Source of the DNA: Zhenpiania hominis
GTDB lineage: Bacteria > Bacillota > Clostridia > Peptostreptococcales > Anaerovoracaceae
Assembly (NCBI RefSeq): GCF_014333425.1
Contig: NZ_JACRYT010000011.1
Coordinates: 45,328-109,327 of the forward strand
Length of the DNA stretch: 64,000 bases
Reading direction: 5' to 3'
Shown here: positions 56,016 to 63,863 of the stretch, in pieces
How the letters are laid out: every line of letters starts with the position of its first letter
Numbering within the stretch: position 1 is the first letter of the stretch
The notes under the pieces: model-generated
The model's input: only the letters and a program-made list of their open reading frames with translations
What the model was told of the DNA's origin: nothing
Database searches by the model: none
Made by a program: the position numbers and the translations under genes

Positions 56016-56555
56016 ATGGTACAGTTCCACGCAACAACGATCGTCGCAGTCAGAAGAAGTGCGGATGACGTATGTATCGGCGGTGACGGACAGGTAACGA
56101 TGGGCGAGACGTCCATTATGAAAAACGGCGCGAAAAAGGTGAAGAAGATCTACCGCAATTCGGTGCTGACCGGATTTGCTGGTTCCGTAGCGGATGCCTT
56201 TTCCCTTACGGAAAAATTTGAAAGCAAGCTGGATGAACATGGCGGAAATCTCAAGCGTGCGGCAGTTGCCCTGGCGCAGCTGTGGCGATCGGATAAAGCT
56301 ATGCGCAGCCTGGAGGCGCTGATGATCGTAGCGGATAAGGAAAGCCTGCTGGTCGTATCAGGAAACGGTGAAGTGATCGAACCGGATCAGGATTTCATCG
56401 CGATCGGATCCGGAGGAAATTACGCTTATGCCGCGGCAAAAGCCCTTTATAACAATACAGATATGACTGCGGAAGAAATTGTGAGAGAAGCGCTGAATAT
56501 TGCTTCTTCAATTTGTGTTTATACAAATGATAATATTACAGTAGAAAAACTCTAG
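56016..56555 (+). CDS. hslV: ATP-dependent protease subunit HslV
   Basis: A 179-residue proteasome-like peptidase (ClpQ). The mature form would begin at Thr7 in [11 protein letters not shown], the position equal to Thr1 of E. coli HslV; six residues precede it. GDGQVTMGE and [12 protein letters not shown] are family marks. In Bacillus ClpQ the corresponding N-terminus MSSFHATT works through a Ser; here residue 2 is Val, so that mode is not available and Thr7 after removal of a short propeptide is the likely nucleophile. ATGGAGGTAG precedes the ATG. It forms a complex with HslU. Confidence 0.95.
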   Translation: MVQFHATTIVAVRRSADDVCIGGDGQVTMGETSIMKNGAKKVKKIYRNSVLTGFAGSVADAFSLTEKFESKLDEHGGNLKRAAVALAQLWRSDKAMRSLEALMIVADKESLLVVSGNGEVIEPDQDFIAIGSGGNYAYAAAKALYNNTDMTAEEIVREALNIASSICVYTNDNITVEKL

Positions 56556-56564
56556 GAGGATACG

Positions 56565-58013
56565 ATGGCGAATAAACTATACCAAATGACTCCCAAAGAA
56601 ATTGTAGGAGAGTTGGACAAATATATCATTGGGCAGGACGAAGCCAAAAAGTCTGTGGCAATCGCATTGCGGAACCGTTATAGAAGAAGTCTTCTTTCTG
56701 AAGAAATGCAGGAAGAAATCACTCCTAAGAACATCTTGATGATGGGTCCGACTGGCGTTGGAAAGACGGAAATCGCGCGGCGTCTGGCGAAGTTGATGGA
56801 TGCTCCGTTTGTAAAAGTGGAAGCAACAAAGTTTACAGAAGTCGGTTATGTGGGCCGGGATGTGGATTCTATGGTAAGAGATCTGGTGGAAGCTTCCATC
56901 CGTATTACAAAGCAGAGTCAGCTTGATGAAAAATACGCAATTGCGGACGAAATTGTAGAGGATCGTATCATTGAAGCGATTATACCCGGAAAGAAGAAAC
57001 CTGCCAATGATCCGGGCCCTAGCAAAAATCCCTTTGACTTCCTGCTGAACAGCGGCGGCTATCAGAGCCAGAAACAGCAGTACGAACAGCAGCAAGCACA
57101 GCAGGCTGGAAGTGAGAGCCAGGGGGAAAAGCAGGATGTCCAGCTGGCCAGAGAACAGGTGCGGCAGCAGCTCAGACAGGGACTTTTAGAAGATCAGTTT
57201 ATTGAAATCCAGGTAACAGAAGCGCCGAAAACGAATACCCTTGACCTGAATGGCGAAGGGATGGGTATTGCAATCGGAAATATATTCGGCGATATGATGC
57301 CTCAGAAAAAAAAGAATAAAAAAGTAAGAGTGCGGGATGCAAGAAAAATTTTGCGGGAGGAAGAAGCTCAGAACCTGATCGATATGGATCAGGTAATAGA
57401 AGACGCCCTTCATAATGCGGAGCAGAACGGAATCATTTTTATTGATGAAATCGACAAAATTGCCTCCGGATCCAGTTATCGGTCGGGAGCAGATGTTTCC
57501 AGAGAAGGTGTGCAGAGAGATATTCTTCCTATTGTAGAAGGGAGTGTAGTCAATACCAAGCACGGGCCGGTCAAGACAGATCATATTCTGTTTATCGGGG
57601 CGGGAGCTTTTCATACGGCAAAACCAACCGATCTGATCCCGGAACTGCAGGGGAGATTTCCGATTCGCGTGGAGCTTGAAAACCTGGACAAGGAGACGTT
57701 CCTGAAAATTTTGACTGTTCCGGAAAATGCCCTCATCAAGCAGCATAAAGCTTTGCTTGAAACAGAAGGAGTGGAGATCGAGTTTACAGATAGTGCCATT
57801 GAGGAAATCGCGACTATGGCTTTTTTGATGAACGAGCAGACCGAAAATATCGGAGCAAGACGGCTGCATACAATCTTGGAGAAGCTTCTGGAAGATATTT
57901 CGTTTAATATCCCGGATATGGAAGAGGACAAGTTTGTAATTGATCAAGAATATGTAAAAGAAAAATTTATGGAAAAAATTCATCCGGAAGATATCGATCG
58001 CTTTATTTTGTAA
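56565..58013 (+). CDS. hslU: ATP-dependent protease ATPase subunit HslU
   Basis: A 482-residue AAA+ unfoldase (ClpY). It has ELDKYIIGQDEAKKSVAIAL at the N-terminus, Walker [10 protein letters not shown], the pore loop GYVGRD, the I domain (about 110-240) with a Gln-rich linker (QQYEQQQAQQ), Walker B IIFIDEIDKIA, sensor GAFHTAKPTDLIPELQGRFP, and the conserved C-terminal EDIDRFIL that docks into HslV. Length is slightly above the usual 440-470 because of the linker. It begins 9 bases after hslV. Confidence 0.97.
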   Translation: MANKLYQMTPKEIVGELDKYIIGQDEAKKSVAIALRNRYRRSLLSEEMQEEITPKNILMMGPTGVGKTEIARRLAKLMDAPFVKVEATKFTEVGYVGRDVDSMVRDLVEASIRITKQSQLDEKYAIADEIVEDRIIEAIIPGKKKPANDPGPSKNPFDFLLNSGGYQSQKQQYEQQQAQQAGSESQGEKQDVQLAREQVRQQLRQGLLEDQFIEIQVTEAPKTNTLDLNGEGMGIAIGNIFGDMMPQKKKNKKVRVRDARKILREEEAQNLIDMDQVIEDALHNAEQNGIIFIDEIDKIASGSSYRSGADVSREGVQRDILPIVEGSVVNTKHGPVKTDHILFIGAGAFHTAKPTDLIPELQGRFPIRVELENLDKETFLKILTVPENALIKQHKALLETEGVEIEFTDSAIEEIATMAFLMNEQTENIGARRLHTILEKLLEDISFNIPDMEEDKFVIDQEYVKEKFMEKIHPEDIDRFIL

Positions 58014-58115
58014 GGTGCTCCCGGATTTTGAGCAAAAACTCTACAATTTTGACAAACTGATACGAAAAACACCTGTCAAGACAGCAATAAAGTCGTAGTT
58101 TTCGCATTGAGAAAA

Positions 58116-58130
58116 ACTTTTTAGAAAACT
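58116..58130 (+). promoter_or_regulatory. Candidate CodY box upstream of codY
   Basis: ACTTTTTAGAAAACT matches 12 of 15 positions of the CodY consensus AATTTTCWGAAAATT. It lies 12 bases upstream of the codY -35 box, so autoregulation is likely. Confidence 0.55.
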
Positions 58131-58141
58131 CTAAAAAATGC

Positions 58142-58170
58142 TTGTCAATTTTTGATCAATCATATATAAT
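58142..58170 (+). promoter_or_regulatory. codY promoter
   Basis: TTGTCA (58142-58147) and a perfect TATAAT (58165-58170) are spaced by 17 bases. It separates codY from the upstream hslVU transcript. Confidence 0.8.
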
Positions 58171-58236
58171 ACCATATATCATCAGAAGTATTGGAAATTT
58201 TGTACAACGCAACGGTTGTAGGAGGAGAGATATTAT

Positions 58237-59079
58237 ATGGAAAATCAACTTTTGACAAAAGTAAGAAAACTGAACTGGGTACTTCAGGAAAGCGCGGCAG
58301 GAGTTTTTTCGTTTAATGAGTTATGCGCGATTCTGAGCGATTTGATGGACGCCAATGTGTATATTGTAAACCGGAAGGGAAAAGTAATTGGTGTAAACTA
58401 TAAGATTAAATCGGATAGTTCAACCATTTCGGATCCGGAGACGGGGACGGAGAAGTTCCCGATTGAATACAATGAAGCATTGCTCAAGGTTACTACGACG
58501 CAGGCAAACTTGACTGCTGATGAAGCTTTGAAGATTTTTAAATATGATTATGATACATCGGATAAGCTGCATACCGTCATTCCAATTCTTGGAGGCGGCC
58601 ACAGATGGGGGACGTTGGTTGCTACACGCTATGAACCTGAATTCAGCGAGGAAGATCTGGTACTCGGAGAATACGGAGCTACGGTGGTAGGTCTGGAAAT
58701 TCAGAGAAGAAAAGCTCTGGAGGAAGAAGAAGAAGCAAGACAGAGAGCGGTTGTGCAGATGGCCATTGGAACTCTGTCCTATTCGGAAATTGAAGCAGTT
58801 CAGCAGATTTTCGCAGAACTGAAGGGAAACGAAGGGCTTCTGGTAGCCAGCAAAATTGCGGATCGTTCAGGAATCACCAGATCTGTTATTGTGAATGCTT
58901 TGAGAAAACTTGAAAGCGCAGGTGTCATTGAATCCAGATCTCTTGGAATGAAAGGGACTCACATTAAGATTGTAAATCCGAAATTTAACGAGGAATTTGA
59001 ATATTTAATTTGTACAGGACAGGAACAGAAAGCCTCTGCCGTTCATATAGTGAAAGAACGGCGGAGGTGTTTTTTATGA
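58237..59079 (+). CDS. codY: Global transcriptional regulator CodY with C-terminal extension
   Basis: A 280-residue CodY. The N-terminal GAF domain (about 1-155) senses branched-chain amino acids and possibly GTP. The winged helix-turn-helix (about 195-262) contains VASKIADRSGITRSVIVNAL, nearly identical across Bacillota. The usual protein ends near the point of KIVNPKFNEEF (about 259); here 18-20 further residues follow. The DNA for this tail folds into a 12-bp hairpin whose 3' arm is the next gene's ribosome-binding site. AGGAGGAGAG precedes the ATG. CodY represses amino-acid uptake and catabolic genes when nutrients are plentiful. Confidence 0.94.
   Translation: MENQLLTKVRKLNWVLQESAAGVFSFNELCAILSDLMDANVYIVNRKGKVIGVNYKIKSDSSTISDPETGTEKFPIEYNEALLKVTTTQANLTADEALKIFKYDYDTSDKLHTVIPILGGGHRWGTLVATRYEPEFSEEDLVLGEYGATVVGLEIQRRKALEEEEEARQRAVVQMAIGTLSYSEIEAVQQIFAELKGNEGLLVASKIADRSGITRSVIVNALRKLESAGVIESRSLGMKGTHIKIVNPKFNEEFEYLICTGQEQKASAVHIVKERRRCFL
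59033..59075 (+). terminator. Terminator-like hairpin inside the codY 3' end, covering the yunB ribosome-binding site
   Basis: CCTCTGCCGTTC (59033-59044) pairs with GAACGGCGGAGG (59056-59067) with one G-U pair, followed by TGTTTTTT. The stem and U-run fit a rho-independent terminator, yet the codY stop codon lies after it. GGAGG at 59063-59067 in the 3' arm is the ribosome-binding site of the next gene (ATG at 59076). Ribosomes finishing codY would melt the stem. Confidence 0.8.
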
Positions 59080-59747
59080 GCAGGAGAAAAAAATGGAGAC
59101 AGCGACAGACGATTGTACTGCCATTGTCTTTGTTTTTGATTGCTTTTGCGATATTTCTTTCCCTGTGGTGGCTTTTTACAATGACCGTGGAACCAAATAT
59201 TGAGGAGGTCGGAAGAATCCGCGCGAAAACCATGGTTACGAAAATGATCAATAAAGCAATCAACGATCAGTTTCTGGAAGAAGCAGATACGGAAAACCTG
59301 CTGATCCGCCAGACAAATGAAAAGGGCGAAACCGAAATGATTCAGGCTGATACAAAAGCGATGAATTTACTGATTACGGAAATTTCAAAAGAATTGCAGG
59401 ATGAATACGCAAAGATGCAGGAGGATACGGTAAAGGTGCCGATTGGAGCGCTTGTAGGAAGTGAAATTTTTTCTCAGACAGGACCAAGTGTAGAGGTGAA
59501 GGTGCTCCCTTTAAGTGTGTCGGGTATGGACTTTAAAACAGAATTTGAAGCGCAGGGAATTAACCAAAGCAAGTATAAAGTTTATATTACAATAAACAGT
59601 CAGGTAAAAGTTATGGCGCCGGCATCGTCTGTGAATTTGGACATTTCCAGCACTGTCCTTATTGCGGAAGCTGTAATTTTAGGAGGAGTTCCCAACAGTT
59701 ATGTTCAAGTACCCAAAGAAGATATTCTTGATGTGACAAATGAGTAA
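59076..59747 (+). CDS. yunB: Sporulation protein YunB-like
   Basis: A 223-residue protein with one N-terminal membrane anchor (about 11-34) after a very basic start (MSRRKKWRQRQ). The exported part has the family pattern PNIEEVGRIRAKTMVTKMINKAI, then VPIGALVGSEIFSQTGPSV and a C-terminal LIAEAVILGGVPNSYVQV. In Bacillus yunB is a sigma-E mother-cell gene needed for normal sporulation. Its ATG overlaps the codY stop (ATGA), and its ribosome-binding site lies in the codY hairpin. It indicates a spore-forming ancestry. Confidence 0.88.
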   Translation: MSRRKKWRQRQTIVLPLSLFLIAFAIFLSLWWLFTMTVEPNIEEVGRIRAKTMVTKMINKAINDQFLEEADTENLLIRQTNEKGETEMIQADTKAMNLLITEISKELQDEYAKMQEDTVKVPIGALVGSEIFSQTGPSVEVKVLPLSVSGMDFKTEFEAQGINQSKYKVYITINSQVKVMAPASSVNLDISSTVLIAEAVILGGVPNSYVQVPKEDILDVTNE

Positions 59748-59798
59748 GAAAAACGAAAATAGTAGCGCGCGCAGCGGCAGTTGTGGTAAGATAGGAGC

Positions 59799-61079
59799 AT
59801 GGTCAGATTTAATGAGAAAAACGAGATTATAAAAGAAGAGGAATATAGAGCGATTCTGGTAGGTATACAGCTGGATGAGGATATTTCCTACTCTATGAAA
59901 GAGCTTGCGGGGTTGGCGCAGGCGGCTGGGGTTACTGTTTTAGGAGAGGTGGTGCAGAGTCTTCCGCGGCCAAATCCGGCGACACTGATTGGAAGCGGAA
60001 AGGTCGCTGAATTGGCCCAGCTATGCGCGAATATGGAGGCGGACACCATTATTTTTAACGATGAACTTTCCGGGATGCAGCTGCGGAATCTGGAGGAAAC
60101 CCTTTCTGTAAGAGTGATTGATCGAACCATTCTGATTCTGGATATTTTTGCCGCGAGAGCGACATCCAAAGAAGGAAAACTGCAAGTGGAATTGGCGCAG
60201 CTACAGTACCGCATGCCAAGGCTTACGGGATTTGGGAAGTCCTTATCCCGTCTGGGCGGCGGAATTGGCACCAGGGGGCCGGGAGAAAAGCAGTTGGAAA
60301 CGGATCGACGCCACATTTCCAGGAGAATGGAAGATATTCGTAAAGAACTGGCACAGATTAAAACTACAAGAAGCGTACAGCGGAGCAGGCGGGAAAAATC
60401 GGACATCCCGGTGGTTGCTCTTATGGGATATACGAATTCGGGTAAATCGGCTCTGATGAACCGGATGCTGGCTCTGTCTGAAAAGGACGATAAGGCTGTG
60501 GCGGAAAAGGACATGCTATTCGCTACGTTGGATACTCAGCAGAGGAGCATTTGCTTAGATGCTTCTCACAAATTTATTTTGATTGATACCGTCGGATTTG
60601 TCAGTAAGCTTCCACATCCCCTTGTGCAGGCTTTTAAGGCTACCTTAGAAGAAGTAATATATGCGGATTTGCTGCTTCAAGTAGTGGATGCTTCTTATGA
60701 AAACTATGATTTCCATATCGAAGTAACAAACCGTGTTATCAACGAAATCGGAGCGGGAAGCAAAGAAAAAATTATGGTTTATAACAAAATAGATTGTCTC
60801 GAAGAATTACCGGTAGATGCTACAGGGTGCGAATGCGCGTTTATTTCCGCAAAGCAGGGGGATGGTATCGAATCACTCCTAGAGCTTATACGGGAAAATC
60901 TGTTCTCGTCCAGGAAGAAGGTGTCGTTGCTGATTCCGTACAGTCGCGGAGATATTTCCTCATATCTGTGTGAGAAATCAGAGGTACTTTCTATGGATTA
61001 CCAGGAAGAGGGAACTTGTTTTGAAGTGGAGCTATCCGAGGCGGATTATTGCAGGTTAAAAGAATATGAAAGAATATAA
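59799..61079 (+). CDS. hflX: GTPase HflX
   Basis: A 426-residue ribosome-associated GTPase. The N-terminal HflX domain has TLIGSGKVAELAQLC and IIFNDELSGMQLRNLEE; a linker has GGGIGTRGPGEKQLETDRR. The G domain has G1 GYTNSGKSALMNR, G3 DTVGFVSKLPH and G4 NKID. HflX splits stalled ribosomes under heat or antibiotic stress. The ribosome-binding site is weak (TAGGAGC). It overlaps the following gene by 14 bases. Confidence 0.95.
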   Translation: MVRFNEKNEIIKEEEYRAILVGIQLDEDISYSMKELAGLAQAAGVTVLGEVVQSLPRPNPATLIGSGKVAELAQLCANMEADTIIFNDELSGMQLRNLEETLSVRVIDRTILILDIFAARATSKEGKLQVELAQLQYRMPRLTGFGKSLSRLGGGIGTRGPGEKQLETDRRHISRRMEDIRKELAQIKTTRSVQRSRREKSDIPVVALMGYTNSGKSALMNRMLALSEKDDKAVAEKDMLFATLDTQQRSICLDASHKFILIDTVGFVSKLPHPLVQAFKATLEEVIYADLLLQVVDASYENYDFHIEVTNRVINEIGAGSKEKIMVYNKIDCLEELPVDATGCECAFISAKQGDGIESLLELIRENLFSSRKKVSLLIPYSRGDISSYLCEKSEVLSMDYQEEGTCFEVELSEADYCRLKEYERI

Positions 61080-61695
61080 AACGATCAGAAAAGAGGCTCA
61101 GGCGGAGCAGATAATTGAACGATCTCGGTTCATTGCTCACGTAAAGCCGGTGGAAACCCGGCAGGAGGCAGAGCGGTTTATCGCGGCGGTACGGGCGGAC
61201 TACAAAGACGCGACCCACAATGTTCCGGCCCTGGTGATTGGTGATCAGTTTCAGATACAATGGGCCAGCGATGATGGCGAGCCACAGGGAACTTCCGGAG
61301 CGCCCATCGTTCAGATGCTGGTAAAAGAGGGAATTACAAATATAGCAGTTGTGGTGACTCGATACTTCGGGGGAATCAAATTAGGGACAGGAGGCCTGGT
61401 TAGAGCCTATACGAGCAGCGCGAAGCTGGGACTGGAGGCCGCGGGACTGTGTGTTGTGAAAGAAATGGCGGTGCTTTCCTTTAAACTTGACTATTCTTTT
61501 CTTAGCAAAGCGCAGAATATGGAAAAGAAAGGTGGATTTTATATTGAGGATATCACTTACGCGGAAGCGGTTACTCTTAAAATCGTGACAAACTTGGAGC
61601 AGGTAGATACCGTAAAGGAATTGTTTGCCAATCTGACAGCGGGTAGCGCGGCCCTTCTTTCAGAGGAAATCAGCCTTGAAAAAAATCCTGTATAA
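61066..61695 (+). CDS. yigZ: YigZ/IMPACT family protein
   Basis: A 209-residue protein with the UPF0029/Impact N-terminal domain: SRFIAHVKPVETRQEAERFI, then DGEPQGTSGAPIVQML, VVVTRYFGGIKLGTGGLVRAY. A ferredoxin-like C-terminal domain follows (about 135-205). The precise role is unknown; eukaryotic IMPACT regulates translation through GCN2. It is translated in overlap with hflX. Confidence 0.92.
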   Translation: MKEYKTIRKEAQAEQIIERSRFIAHVKPVETRQEAERFIAAVRADYKDATHNVPALVIGDQFQIQWASDDGEPQGTSGAPIVQMLVKEGITNIAVVVTRYFGGIKLGTGGLVRAYTSSAKLGLEAAGLCVVKEMAVLSFKLDYSFLSKAQNMEKKGGFYIEDITYAEAVTLKIVTNLEQVDTVKELFANLTAGSAALLSEEISLEKNPV

Positions 61696-61710
61696 ATTTT
61701 CAAATTCTGA

Positions 61711-61739
61711 TTGACACGCAGGCAGGGCTATGCTAATAT
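61711..61739 (+). promoter_or_regulatory. tRNA-Asn promoter
   Basis: TTGACA (61711-61716) and TAATAT (61734-61739) are spaced by 17 bases, 25 bases before the first tRNA. Confidence 0.85.
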
Positions 61740-61764
61740 ATAAAAGCTTCAACTGTTTCAGTGT

Positions 61765-61839
61765 TCCAAGGTAGCTCAATGGTGGAGCAACCGGCTGTTA
61801 ACCGGTAGGCTGTGGGTTCGAGCCCCACCCTTGGAGCCA
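61765..61839 (+). tRNA. tRNA-Asn (GTT)
   Basis: Acceptor TCCAAGG/CCTTGGA, anticodon GTT at 61797-61799, T loop TTCGAGC, encoded CCA. First gene of the array, with its own promoter. Confidence 0.97.
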
Positions 61840-61943
61840 ATTAAAAAGATAGGAGGAGTACGCGGCAAAGTTCTGTGTTGCGGGGTCTGCGAATTCGCAC
61901 AGGTGGCATTGAGCAGACAAAAAAATAAAAAATAAAAAAATGC
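61840..61943 (+). other. Spacer with palindrome between first and second tRNA
   Basis: No gene. A 12-bp perfect palindrome TGCGAATTCGCA lies at 61888-61899, within GTCTGC/GCAGAC arms (61885-61890 and 61914-61919), followed by an A-rich tract. Its function is unknown. Confidence 0.5.
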
Positions 61944-61972
61944 TTGACAATCGAATGAAAATGCTGTATAGT
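61944..61972 (+). promoter_or_regulatory. Main tRNA array promoter
   Basis: TTGACA (61944-61949), 17 bases, TATAGT (61967-61972), 37 bases before tRNA-Val. It probably drives the remaining fifteen tRNA genes. Confidence 0.88.
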
Positions 61973-62009
61973 TAATAAATGTGTCGAGTAGATAAGAACA
62001 CTTGAATGT

Positions 62010-62085
62010 GGGCGTTTAGCTCAGCTGGGAGAGCATCTGCCTTACAAGCAGAGGGTCATAGGTTCGAGCCCTATAACGCCCACCA
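62010..62085 (+). tRNA. tRNA-Val (TAC)
   Basis: Acceptor GGGCGTT/AACGCCC, anticodon TAC at 62043-62045, encoded CCA. Confidence 0.97.
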
Positions 62086-62134
62086 TAATCGGTTTGACGT
62101 TTGGCTGAAAAAGCGGACGTGTTATCAAGGATGC

Positions 62135-62211
62135 GGTCCGGTAGTTCAGTTGGTTAGAATGCCAGCCTGTCACGCTGGAGGTCGACGGTTCGAGCCCGTT
62201 CCGGATCGCCA
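62135..62211 (+). tRNA. tRNA-Asp (GTC)
   Basis: Acceptor GGTCCGG/CCGGATC with one G-U pair, discriminator G, anticodon GTC at 62169-62171, encoded CCA. Confidence 0.97.
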
Positions 62212-62242
62212 ATTTTATCAGAACCGACGACGAATTTAGTTT

Positions 62243-62317
62243 GCTGGCGTGGCTCAACGGTAGAGCAGCTGATTTGTAATCAGCAGGTTGGGGGTTCGAT
62301 TCCCTCCGCCAGCTCCA
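62243..62317 (+). tRNA. tRNA-Thr (TGT)
   Basis: Acceptor GCTGGCG/CGCCAGC, anticodon TGT at 62275-62277, encoded CCA. Confidence 0.97.
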
Positions 62318-62323
62318 TATTAT

Positions 62324-62408
62324 CGAGGGTTTCCCGAGTGGCCAAAGGGGGCGGACTGTAAATCCGTTAGCTGAGCTTTCGGTGGTTCGAATCCACCACC
62401 CTCGACCA
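62324..62408 (+). tRNA. tRNA-Tyr (GTA) with C1:G72 acceptor pair
   Basis: A class II tRNA of 85 bases with long variable arm, anticodon GTA at 62358-62360, encoded CCA. The acceptor is CGAGGGT/ACCCTCG with discriminator A, so the first pair is C1:G72. Bacterial tRNA-Tyr usually has G1:C72, while C1:G72 is the archaeal and eukaryotic identity pair. Confidence 0.95.
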
Positions 62409-62426
62409 ATTAATTTCATTATGTGT

Positions 62427-62501
62427 GCGGAAGTGGCTCAGGGGTAGAGCATCGCCTTGCCAAGGCGAGGGTCGCGAGTTCGAATCTCGTCTTCCGCTCC
62501 A
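62427..62501 (+). tRNA. tRNA-Gly (GCC)
   Basis: Acceptor GCGGAAG/CTTCCGC, anticodon GCC at 62459-62461, discriminator T, encoded CCA. Confidence 0.97.
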
Positions 62502-62506
62502 TTTAT

Positions 62507-62580
<74 letters not shown>

Positions 62581-62585
62581 TTTTT

Positions 62586-62662
62586 GGGCTCATAGCTCAG
62601 TTGGATAGAGCAACGGCCTTCTAAGCCGTGTGTCCGGGGTTCGAATCCCTGTGGGCTCGCCA
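62586..62662 (+). tRNA. tRNA-Arg (TCT)
   Basis: Acceptor GGGCTCA/TGGGCTC with two G-U pairs, discriminator G, anticodon TCT at 62620-62622, encoded CCA. Confidence 0.95.
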
Positions 62663-62673
62663 TTTTTCGAGAT

Positions 62674-62750
62674 TGGGGTATAGCCAAGCCGGTTAAGGCA
62701 ACGGACTTTGACTCCGTCATTCGTAGGTTCGAGTCCTGCTACCCCAGCCA
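62674..62750 (+). tRNA. tRNA-Gln (TTG)
   Basis: Acceptor TGGGGTA/TACCCCA, with the U1:A72 pair usual for tRNA-Gln, anticodon TTG at 62708-62710, encoded CCA. Confidence 0.97.
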
Positions 62751-62753
62751 TAC

Positions 62754-62829
62754 GACCCATTAGCTCAGTCGGCAGAGCACTTGACTTTTAATCAAGGTGT
62801 CCGGAGTTCGAATCTCCGATGGGTCACCA
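62754..62829 (+). tRNA. tRNA-Lys (TTT)
   Basis: Acceptor GACCCAT/ATGGGTC, anticodon TTT at 62787-62789, encoded CCA. Confidence 0.97.
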
Positions 62830-62871
62830 ATTTTTTTAGGTATGGTGTAGCAGAACAAAAACTTACAATAC

Positions 62872-62960
62872 GGAGAGGTGTCCGAGTGGTTTAAGGAGCT
62901 GGTCTTGAAAACCAGTGACTCCGAAAGGGGCCGTGGGTTCGAATCCCACCCTCTCCGCCA
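62872..62960 (+). tRNA. tRNA-Ser (TGA)
   Basis: Class II tRNA of 89 bases, acceptor GGAGAGG/CCTCTCC, anticodon TGA at 62906-62908, discriminator G, encoded CCA. Confidence 0.97.
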
Positions 62961-63010
62961 TAAGGAACTGAGAATCCCGCAGTGAACTATGTCGGAATTT
63001 TATTTAGCCT

Positions 63011-63105
<95 letters not shown>

Positions 63106-63106
63106 T

Positions 63107-63182
63107 AGGGGTATAGCTCAGTTGGTAGAGCAGTGGTCTCCAAAACCACGTGCCGTGGGTTCAAATCCTACTGCCCCTGCCA
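63107..63182 (+). tRNA. tRNA-Trp (CCA)
   Basis: Acceptor AGGGGTA/TGCCCCT with one G-U pair, anticodon CCA at 63140-63142, discriminator G, encoded CCA end. Confidence 0.97.
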
Positions 63183-63204
63183 TTTTTCGAACGCAGCCTG
63201 TTTT

Positions 63205-63281
63205 CGGGGTGTAGCGCAGCTTGGTAGCGCAACTGGTTTGGGACCAGTGGGCCGCGGGTTCAAATCCTGCCACCCCGACCA
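63205..63281 (+). tRNA. tRNA-Pro (TGG)
   Basis: Acceptor CGGGGTG/CACCCCG, with the C1:G72 pair normal for tRNA-Pro, anticodon TGG at 63239-63241, encoded CCA. Confidence 0.97.
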
Positions 63282-63302
63282 CTTTTAAGGAAGTGTTTCA
63301 TT

Positions 63303-63379
63303 GGGCCATTAGCTCAGTTGGTCAGAGCATCCGGCTCATAACCGGCAGGTCCGGGGTTCAAGTCCCTGATGGCCCACCA
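63303..63379 (+). tRNA. tRNA-Met (CAT), probably elongator
   Basis: Acceptor GGGCCAT/ATGGCCC, anticodon CAT at 63337-63339, encoded CCA. A paired first base argues against initiator tRNA. An Ile tRNA with lysidine-modified CAT cannot be fully excluded. Confidence 0.9.
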
Positions 63380-63401
63380 TAAGAATTAAATTTTACTTTA
63401 T

Positions 63402-63477
<76 letters not shown>

Positions 63478-63485
63478 TTTGAAAG

Positions 63486-63528
63486 GTAATCTTTCGCTGA
63501 CGTTAGGTCCGAAGGGTTACTTTTTTTT
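63486..63528 (+). terminator. tRNA array terminator
   Basis: GTAATCTTTCG (63486-63496) pairs with CGAAGGGTTAC (63510-63520, with G-U pairs), followed by eight T residues. Confidence 0.88.
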
Positions 63529-63563
63529 ATGATGTAAGATGCGTTGTTTTTTAAGGAGTATGT

Positions 63564-63863
63564 ATGAAAGCAAAGAAAGAAGATCTCGTATCAGGCGGAA
63601 TTGTTGGATTTCTGATATTGTGTTCTGCAGTTGTAATTTTCCAGATGAGCGGCCGATACTCTATCGTGGGAGGAAATCCGGGGGCGTTTCGACAATTTGT
63701 TTTTTTTAACTGGTGGGGAATTCTCGCGGCTGCAGTGGCGCTTTTTTACGGGCTGTCTAAAACGGTATACACGGAAAATCGCCTGTGGAAATACGGAATA
63801 CTGATTTTGTCGGCTATGCTGCTTATCTATGCGGTGATTTCGTTGCTTCTGTGGATCATATAG
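63564..63863 (+). CDS. Small membrane protein, unknown
   Basis: A 99-residue protein with AAGGAG 7-8 bases before the ATG. Three hydrophobic segments are visible (about 9-27, 47-65 and 76-98), with a basic N-terminus (MKAKKEDLVSGG) that would stay inside. I recognise no family and no conserved motif. It stands between the tRNA array and the end of the window and may be monocistronic. Confidence 0.65.
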   Translation: MKAKKEDLVSGGIVGFLILCSAVVIFQMSGRYSIVGGNPGAFRQFVFFNWWGILAAAVALFYGLSKTVYTENRLWKYGILILSAMLLIYAVISLLLWII

